64,000 bases of DNA from Undaria pinnatifida. Lineage: Eukaryota; Sar; Phaeophyceae; Laminariales; Alariaceae. Position numbers and translations under genes: made by a program. Positions within the stretch are counted from its first letter, which is position 1. The number at the start of each line of letters is the position of its first letter. The notes below the pieces were generated by a model. That model saw only the letters and a program-made list of their open reading frames with translations, did no database searches and was not told the origin of the DNA. Below, piece by piece: positions 48,801 through 57,800 of the stretch. The DNA lies in the NCBI GenBank assembly GCA_012845835.1, contig JABAKD010000015.1, positions 12,119,845-12,183,844 of the forward strand, in the 5' to 3' direction.

Positions 48801-51800
48801 TCCCTCTTGTTCCAACTTGTTCAAACGCTCCACCCAATGTCAAAATCTGTCAGAGTAATAAACACTACCGGGCAGCTGATATCACGTCATTGTTTCTCTA
48901 GCCATCCATGCCGTAGCTCCAATTCATTTGCCCCCCCCCCCCTCCCCTCCCCTCCCCTCCCCTCCCCCTCTTTTTTCCCCCGCTCCCTCTTGCTCAAACG
49001 TCCCACCTAAAATCGAAATCCGCCAGAGTAATAAACACCATCCCGAAGTTGATATAACCTCATTATATTTCTAGCCATGCATGCTGTATCTCCACTTCGC
49101 CCCCCCCCCGCGAACGCCCCTTCCTTCCCCACCACCCGCACAATCGCCTAGACCTAGCACCACGCGTATAGCAAACCCCTTCATCTATGCGACATAAAGC
49201 TGTTGGAACCCCCCACCCCCACCCCTTCGAACACTCCGCCCTCTCCTCCCTGGTTGTACGACTTACAGGATATACATGATAAACTGATACATTCCTTCCA
49301 CAATCGTCAGATTTGTTCCCGTAAAGGATTTATAGTTTCCGCGCACAGATGGAGTTGCCCGGCCCTTCCCCTCTCCCCCCTCCCCCCCCGCTCCCTCTTG
49401 TGCAAACCCATGCCCCCACGTCCTTAAAATCTCCGCCTTCCCCTCAACGGTTGTTCGATTTACAGTATTCACTTGATTATGCGAGTTAATGTGAGAACAA
49501 CAACAACAACAAAAACAACAACAACAACATACGACCTTCAAACGTGTCATATTATATATTAATAGTTTCCGCGCACATATTGAAATGTCCCGCCCCCCCC
49601 CCCCCCCCCCCCCCGTCCCCCGATTCCTCCCCCCTTCCGCCTAGTTTGTCCAAACGCCGCACTCACAATCGAAATCGGCCTGAGTAATAAACACCTACAC
49701 GCAGTTGATATCACGTCAATATCTTCCTGACCATCCATGAAGTAGTTTTCATTCTTTTCCCCCCCTCCCCCCCCCCTCCAAAGCCCCCCCTTTTCCAACC
49801 ACCCGCACGATCGCCTAGACCTAGCACCACGCGTATAACAAGCTGCTACATATCTTTGATCTCACAGCCGAAGTGTATTTGAATATTATTTGTGACCTAA
49901 ACCTCCTAAAAAATCCCCCCCCTTCTTGCTCTCCCTTACTCAAACGCCCCACCGAATATCGAAATCCGCCAGATTAATAAACACTTCACGCACAGGATAT
50001 CACCTCATTATCTTTCGAGAGCCATCCATGCCGCTGTCCCCCCCCCCCCCCCCCCCCCCCCCGCCTCGAACGCCCCCTTCTTCCCCATCACCCGCACCAT
50101 CGCCTAGACCTAGCACCACACGTATAACAAACCCCTCACCTAAAGTCCTTCCTTTCCCCCCCGCCCCCACCCCCGCCCCCCCCCCCCTCCCCCCCCCCAA
50201 CCCATCCCAACCCCACTCCCTCGAACACTCCACCCTCTCTTTACTCACTGATTGTACGACTTACCCCAGGATATACATGATAAACTGATGCATTACTTCC
50301 AAAACCGTCACATTTATCCCCTCGAAATAATGTATAGTTTCCACGCACATATTGAGTTGCCCCCCCCCCCCCCCCCCCGCCACAACCCCCCCCCCCTCCC
50401 CCCCCCCCCCCCCCAATAATAAACTGGTGCCAAAACCGTCAAATTTATCCCCTCGAAAGGATTTATAGCTTACATGCACAAATTGCCCCCCCCCCCCCTC
50501 CAAACCCGCTCGCTTTTGATCAAAACCAGCCCCCCGCGTCCTTCAAAACTCCGCCCCACCCCCCTCACCGATTATTCGATTTACAAGATTCACTTGATAA
50601 AAGGATACATTTCCCTTCACAGCTGTCAGATTTTGTCCCCCTCAGAAACGGGTTTTATAGTTTCCGCGCACAGACTGACTAAAATCATCCTGTTGGCCCT
50701 GATAGCTACACTGTAGTTGTAAGGGGAGTCGCCGACCTATATCCTTAATGAGGACACACAACTCGTAATGCGCGCGATCGGAGTATCACACACAGCTTGC
50801 AAAGATGAGTTTCGACGAAATCTTCGATCTCACAGCTGGAGTGTATTTTCATTTTTTATAATAGAGTGTTTGCGAAAGTACGTTTTTAGAAATTTACTTC
50901 TTCAAAAATTGTTCCGAAGGCAATAATTGCGGTAAATTTTTGAAAAAAAGGCAAAAATGTACTTTGTCGAAGGTAGGTTTTGATCAAAAGTTACGGTAAA
51001 TTTTGTCTCTCTGTTTCATTGGCCTACAACACACCGAGCATTTGTTCGAGGCAGAACGCCTCTGCAAGGGTCTATAGCGCCCTAAGCAGGACCAGTTTGA
51101 AGCACCACGGCTGTTGTCACGACACAACACAAGCTACTAATACGAACGCACGGAGGATTGAGAGGGTAGTACCCTGAGCACGACGCGCAGGCGTAACATC
51201 AGAGATATGCAGCAGGCCGGTGATGAACCGTCTGTTGCTGCCCTCTGCGTCCGTGACCAAGGGTTCAGCGCTTGCTGCAAACTGTGGTGAACTTCTCGCA
51301 GCTGGCGGAGTCGAACGCACGCACGCGGAGAGGAGCCTCAACGCAGAGAGCGACACCACGCGCCTTGATTGCGGCTATCGTGTGCCGCATCTGGCAAGAT
51401 AGGACTCGTATCGGTCCATCTGTGCGACAGCAGCCACCGCGCTTCTCCAACATCACCGCGACTGAAGCGTGGCATGACTTTCGGTTTAGGGCAGAGGAGC
51501 GGAAACTCCTCTGCCCTAAACCGCTGCGTTCACTGCGGATTCTTCGCAGGGTGGTGCTTCGCAATAACAGGTCCACGTTCCATGGGGAAACTGCGCTTCG
51601 CCTTCCCTTCCGTCGCATGAGGAAGGCGTTGCTCTGCTTGTAGCACGTGTAATGAGGTAGTCCCTGCTCACAAGGAGTTTTTTACGCGCGAGACAGACCG
51701 CCATACCTCTGATTTGTAGTCTGTTGGGTGCTTGCATGTACCGTGTTCCAGGTACTGCTGCACCTGAAACGAGAGGCTCGAGACTGGAGTACGTACAACG

Positions 51801-54800
51801 AGTACTCGTATATCGTATAATACTACGAGTACTCGTACTGCTGCTGCTGTACTCGTACGTATATTACAATCGCGCACATCCCCGTTTCCCTACTAAATTT
51901 CGGAGGCGTCGCCTGCAGGATTTTGTTTACCGCTAGCGCAAACACACCAAAAACTCGGTGGGAAGGCAATTCACTTTTTTTAGCGGAAGGCAAGTAAATT
52001 TTTAGAAACGTATTTTCGCAAACACTCTAATGTATTATTCTAGCTTTCGATCCATGTACAACAACAAACCATGAAGATTTATCACGTTATTTACTGCACA
52101 TAAACACTGGGTTGCATACTGCATCTAACATCTAACCTTGTAGAATAGTAAGCATTACCAGGCAGATGATATAAAGGGAGGATGTCTTCTTGCTACAATC
52201 AATCGTCAAGTTTGTCCCCTTTAGGGATTTATAGTTTCCGCGCACATATTGAAATGTCCCGCCCCCCGCTCCCCCCTCCCCTCCCCCTCCTCCGATCCCT
52301 CTTGTTAAAAAAAAACCCACCCCTTTGCCGCTTCCCCCCTCCCCCGATCCCTCCGCCCCCCCCCCCCCCCCCTCCGATATCCTTCTTTTTTCTCCTTAAT
52401 TTTTTTTCTGCCTAGTTTGTCCAAACGCCCCGCTCACAATCGAAGTCGGCCAGAGTAATAATCACCTTTACGCAGTTGATATCACGTCATTATCTTTCTG
52501 ACCATCCATGACGTAGTTTTCATTCTTTCCCCCCACCCCCCTCAACCCCCCCTCCAACGCCCCCTCTTTTCCCACCACCCGCACGATCGGCTAGACCTAG
52601 CACCAAGCGTATAACAAGCCCCTACATACCTCTGATCTCACAGCCGGAGTGTATTTGAATCTTATTTGTGATCTAAACCTCCTAAAAAATCCCCCCCCCT
52701 CCCCCCCCCCTTCTCGCTCTCCCTTGCTCAAACGCCCCACCTAATATCGAAATATGCCAGATTAATAAACGCTTCACGCACTGGATATCACCTCATTATC
52801 TTTCTAGATCCATCCCTGCTGCTGCTTCCCCCCCCCCCCCCGCCCCGAACGCCCCCTTCTTCCCCACCACCCGCACCATCGCCAAGACCTAACAGCACCA
52901 ACCACACGTATAACAAACCCCTACATCAATGCCATCTAAAGCCCTTCCTTCCCCCCCCCCCCCCCCCCACCCCTCACCCCCCCAGCACCCCCCTCCGCCC
53001 ACCCTCCCCCCGCCCCCACCCCCCACCCCCCCAACCCCCCCACCCCATCCCACCCCCACCCCCTCGAACACTCCGCCCTCTTTCTACTCTCTTATTGTAC
53101 GACTTACCCCAGGATAAACATGATAAACTGATGCATTCTTTCCAAAACCGTCACATTTATCCCCTCAAAATAATGTATAGTTTCCACGCATAGATTAAGC
53201 TGCCCCACACGCCCCACCCCCGCCCCAACCCCCCCCGCATGATAAACTGGTGTATTTGTTTTTCCCCCAAAACCATCAGATTCATCCTCTTAAAGGATTT
53301 ATAGCTTCCACGAACAAATTGCCCGCCCGTCCGCCCGTCTGGCCTCCCCCCGAGTGCCCCCCCCCCTCCCCTTCCCCCCCACTCCAACCCCGCTCGTTTT
53401 TGATCAAAACCTGGCCCCCACGTCCTTCAAAACTTTGCCCTCCCCTCACCGGTTATTCGACTTACAAGATTCACTTGATAAACTGATACATTTCCCTCCA
53501 CAGCTGTCAGATTTGGTCCCCGGATTATAGTTTCCGCGCACAGACTGACTAACATCACCCTGTTGACCCTGATAGCTACACTGTAGTTGCAAGGGGAGTC
53601 GCCGACCTATATCCTTAATGAGGACACACAACTCGTAATACGCGCGATCGGAGTATCACACACAGCTTGCAAAGATGAGTTTCGACGAAATCTTCGATCT
53701 CACAGCTGGAGTGTATTTTAATTTTTTATAATATATATACTAATAATCTTCTTATCACGTCGATGGCCAGGCATGGTTGTCCGATTACACATTATAACCA
53801 GGCATGGTTGTTTAAGGGTATGGCAGGTGTAACTAACCATAAGACTAAAGTTCCCCAATGGTTGTCCATAATCATAGCTCATGTACTAATAGACCATCGT
53901 CTACTCATCTTCTAGACGATCTTCAATTGATGCGTGCCAGGGTACAATAAAAAATGTGTAGCCGGTCGCCCCGGTGGCGTATCAGGTTATCCTCGAGCCT
54001 GGTATAGGTCAGTTTCGTGAGTTCGGATCCCCCTGAGTGCATACTCGCATAAGTTCGTGGGGACTTTTTCTTGCGCACAAATTGATTTGCGGAAAGCGCC
54101 AGAGCGTGAGTTAGCAACACTCGATGAAAAATCGACGAGCAATGGGATTGCTGAACCCTATGCGCGATAAAAATTGAAGGCGAGAACCGGGGGGGAGCAG
54201 GGATGACACCTGTGACCACGGCTTGTTCAGAAGCTAGAACGTAGAAGTGTGCGAAAAAAAAAGAAAAACAACAACAACAAACAGCACACCACACGTGCCA
54301 TTGGTATTAATCGTACACATTCCTTCCATTCGGCAATAAAAAACAGTAGTAGTATTGACATTATAACGTGAAAGCAACACGAGTTATAGTTTGCTCCCAT
54401 CCACGTCATAGATTTGCTTCGAAATATTGGGTGTCTATCTGCATTAAGCAGTGCATGTAGCATATTTTGCTCCCATCCACCTCCGTCCCCCCCCCCGCTA
54501 ACAACCTCCCCCCACCTTAACAACCCCTTCCCTTCCCACAAAGAAGGGGCTTGTGAATTGGTGCAGCTAACGATTTGACAATGTCAGGAGCTATTTGTGC
54601 AGAGCTGATTGCTCTGTGCTCTACGGTGTGATTGTTGGCGATGTCACGTTCTGATTGGCAGTAGTACGGGTGTGACTTGCGAACGATAAAAATGCGAAGG
54701 GGACCGAGAGGGAGGACGATCAATGATCACTGAAGAAAGCAAAAGTACGAGTACGCACGTACGTACCGGCACTTGGTACCTGATATTTCGCATGATAACT

Positions 54801-57800
54801 TTGGTACTGTCTGTTCGAAAGAAAACACAGCGCCGAACGGCATAGCACCGCACCGCAGGGCAAGGCATGGCACCGCACGGCACCGCACGTCGCTGCTCTG
54901 CTGAGCTAGTGCGGCGGGGCGCTATTGAGCTAAGCTGAGCTCAGCTGGGACCTGGTATGATGATCCTTCGTAAGTAAAGCAAACACAAAAGGAGCCAAGT
55001 AGTCAACGTGCAAAACACGGCGTTGTGCTTATAGGTGGGAACGCTCTGAGGAGCTCTGTTTCAGGCATCTGAACCCGCTCATCGGTCCGGGAAGTATAAT
55101 GCCTTAACGTTAGTTAGTTAGTGTGTCAAAGGGGAAAATGGAGGCCGCTCAGGAAATCGATATTGGTAAGTACTAAATTAGTTTCATTTATGTTATGAAT
55201 GGTCATTGATATATTTAAGTTTGTATTTATGTAGTCTAGTCTATTCATGTATTTACACGTGCGCTTGGCATATAATTTTTGTGGCTTTTTTTGTTTCCCT
55301 TGTTCACAGTTTGGGAACGAGTGCTGGTGCGGAACCTCGACGAACATGGCGGACTACTCCAAGCACGGTGAAGGCGTCTGCCACATGCGCTGCTCCGGTG
55401 ATAACGAGATTGCTTGCGGTGAGCTCGATATCCACAATACAACAGTGCCTTGTCTAGTCTATTGCTGTTGCTTGCACGGTAGATCTGATGTCTATTAGAT
55501 ACAGTAGTGATATTGCCTTGTTATTAACAGCTGTTGTTGTAGAGTGCTATCGTCACTGCTTGAAATAATAGGTCTCGTCCTTTATCAGTAGTTCTCACGG
55601 ACGTTTCGTAGTGTTGGAAATATTAATCTTCCCCCCGTCTCCTAACCCCTCCCGCCTCCCACCCCTTCCACTTTCCAAACATGTAGGTGGATACAACTCC
55701 CTGAGCGTGTTCCAAATGGACGATATGGAGGACGGACCCACCCCCGCACCATCGACCGACATAAGAGAAACAGACGACCAACCCACTTCCGAACCTAGTT
55801 CCGCCGAACAGCAGCCTACTGCCGTCGACCAGAATACCATGGAACCTACTATGGCACCTAGCCTGGGCGGACAACCTACTGCCCAAGGAAACCCTACTGC
55901 GGAGCCTTCTATGGCGCCTGTTGCTGAACCTACTGCGGAGCCTTCTATGGCACCTGTTACTGAACCAACGGCGGAGCCTTCTATGGCGCCTGCTGCTGAA
56001 CCTACTGCAGAGCCTTCTGTGACAGGAGGGGGTGGTGACGCCGGCGACTACAAGGAGTTACTTGCCATCCACAACCGAAAGAGGTGAGGCGTTCAAATAT
56101 GCTGTGGTATTGGGGGGTTCGGCGCAAGACATCAATATGGCCCGCCCGATCGATTATCTCTGTCAACAACGGAAGAATCGATCTCTGAAGGGAGGTAACA
56201 CATTGAACACGAACTGTAAACAATCGTGTTGGGACGCGCACGCACCAACGGCCAATGACAGCATAGCACTTTACTAGGGTTAGGTTGGGTTAGGTTGGGT
56301 TGGGTTGGGTTGGGTTGGGTTGGGTTGGGTTGGGTTGGTTTGGGTTGGGTTGGGTTGGGTTGGGTTGGGTTGGGTTGGGTTGGGTTGGGTTGGGTTGGGT
56401 TGGGTTGGGTTGGGTTGGGTTGGGTTGGGTTGGGTTGGGTTGGGTTGGGTTGGAAGCCATTTTAGGAATACCTGCCAGCGCAAGGTCATGGTGAGAGAGT
56501 TACAGCATCTCGCGAGGTACGTGTTTCACCCTTTACAGCGTGACTTCCTATTAATAGCGAGAGCTACAAAGTATCCTACGAGGTATCAGGTACATGTTTT
56601 ATCCGCTGTACCTGTACGTGAATTGAGTAGCATGCGCCATACCCCCAACGTTATACCAACCTCTCACGCCCCCTTCGCTTTTCGGCCTTTGAACAACTAT
56701 TCACCAGGTGCATGCACGGCGCTAACCCCCTCGAGTGGGATTCCACAATCCAGAAAGCGGCCCAGGTATGGAGGTTGTTGCTCTTATTCGTGTTATTGTT
56801 ATTGTTTGTGCTTGTTGTGTTCATGTTCGTGTTCTGTTTCTCGTTCTTGCTCTTGTTCTTGTGCTTATTTTTTGTCAGGTGTACGCTGAGTTCTTGACGA
56901 ACAGCGACAACTGCGGCACGATCTTCGACAGCAAGCAGCGCCACTACACTACACTGCACCACTAAACCCCGCTTCCATCCCATCCTTTTTCTTGTTCTCT
57001 TGCTCCCTTGTTCTTGTGTTCTTATTGTTTCTTGTTATTAGGCACACGCTGACTTCTTGACCAACAGCGACAATTGCGGCAAGGCCACCCACAGCGACAA
57101 CCCCTACGGCGAGAACCTCTACCGCTGCACTCAATCCTCAGGCTACGGCTGCTATTCGGACGAGATAGCTATGACGAACCTCTGTGAGTCTCAGAAAAAC
57201 TTATAGAGCTGACAGATGATTAGATAAGATCAGATAGTTCCCCATCGATATGTCTCTCAAGGCACATAGATTCATGTGATCTGCATGCGGCGTAGAGGAT
57301 ATTGCCGCTGCTAATCGCACGAGGACGCCATGTCGGCCCTCTGTGAGTCCCAGAAACGCCTACACTGACAAGAGCAGAGCTGATCAGATCAGATCCCCCT
57401 ATATGATTTGTAGATGCCGTTGATGTGCATCTCTCAGAGCAGGTAGACCCCGCCCTGGTCTACATGATCTGCATGACCTAGATAATATTACCGTCAGGCT
57501 TCGGCTGCTGATCGGACGAGGGCGCTATGACGCGTTCTGTGTCTCGTTAACGCCTACAACTGACAAATTATGCCAGATCCCCATTAAAACATCAATAAGA
57601 TCGGAGCAGACACGATAGATTCTTATTGATCTGTCTCAGAACAGACAGATCCTTGGTCTACCTGATCTGCATCGTCCAGACCGGGATGCCGGGTGGGAGC
57701 CGTATGATTCGCATGACCTAGAACACATACATCATGTTTCCTGGGTTGGATATGTTCTTCACAGATCCTGTCCAATATATCACCACATACATACATGTAG

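Noticed and set aside
56280-56889. Frames rich in GWVGLGWVGL or NPTQPNPT
   Set aside because: These come from the (TTGGG)n intron array; the true exon 56708-56765 uses defined splice sites instead.
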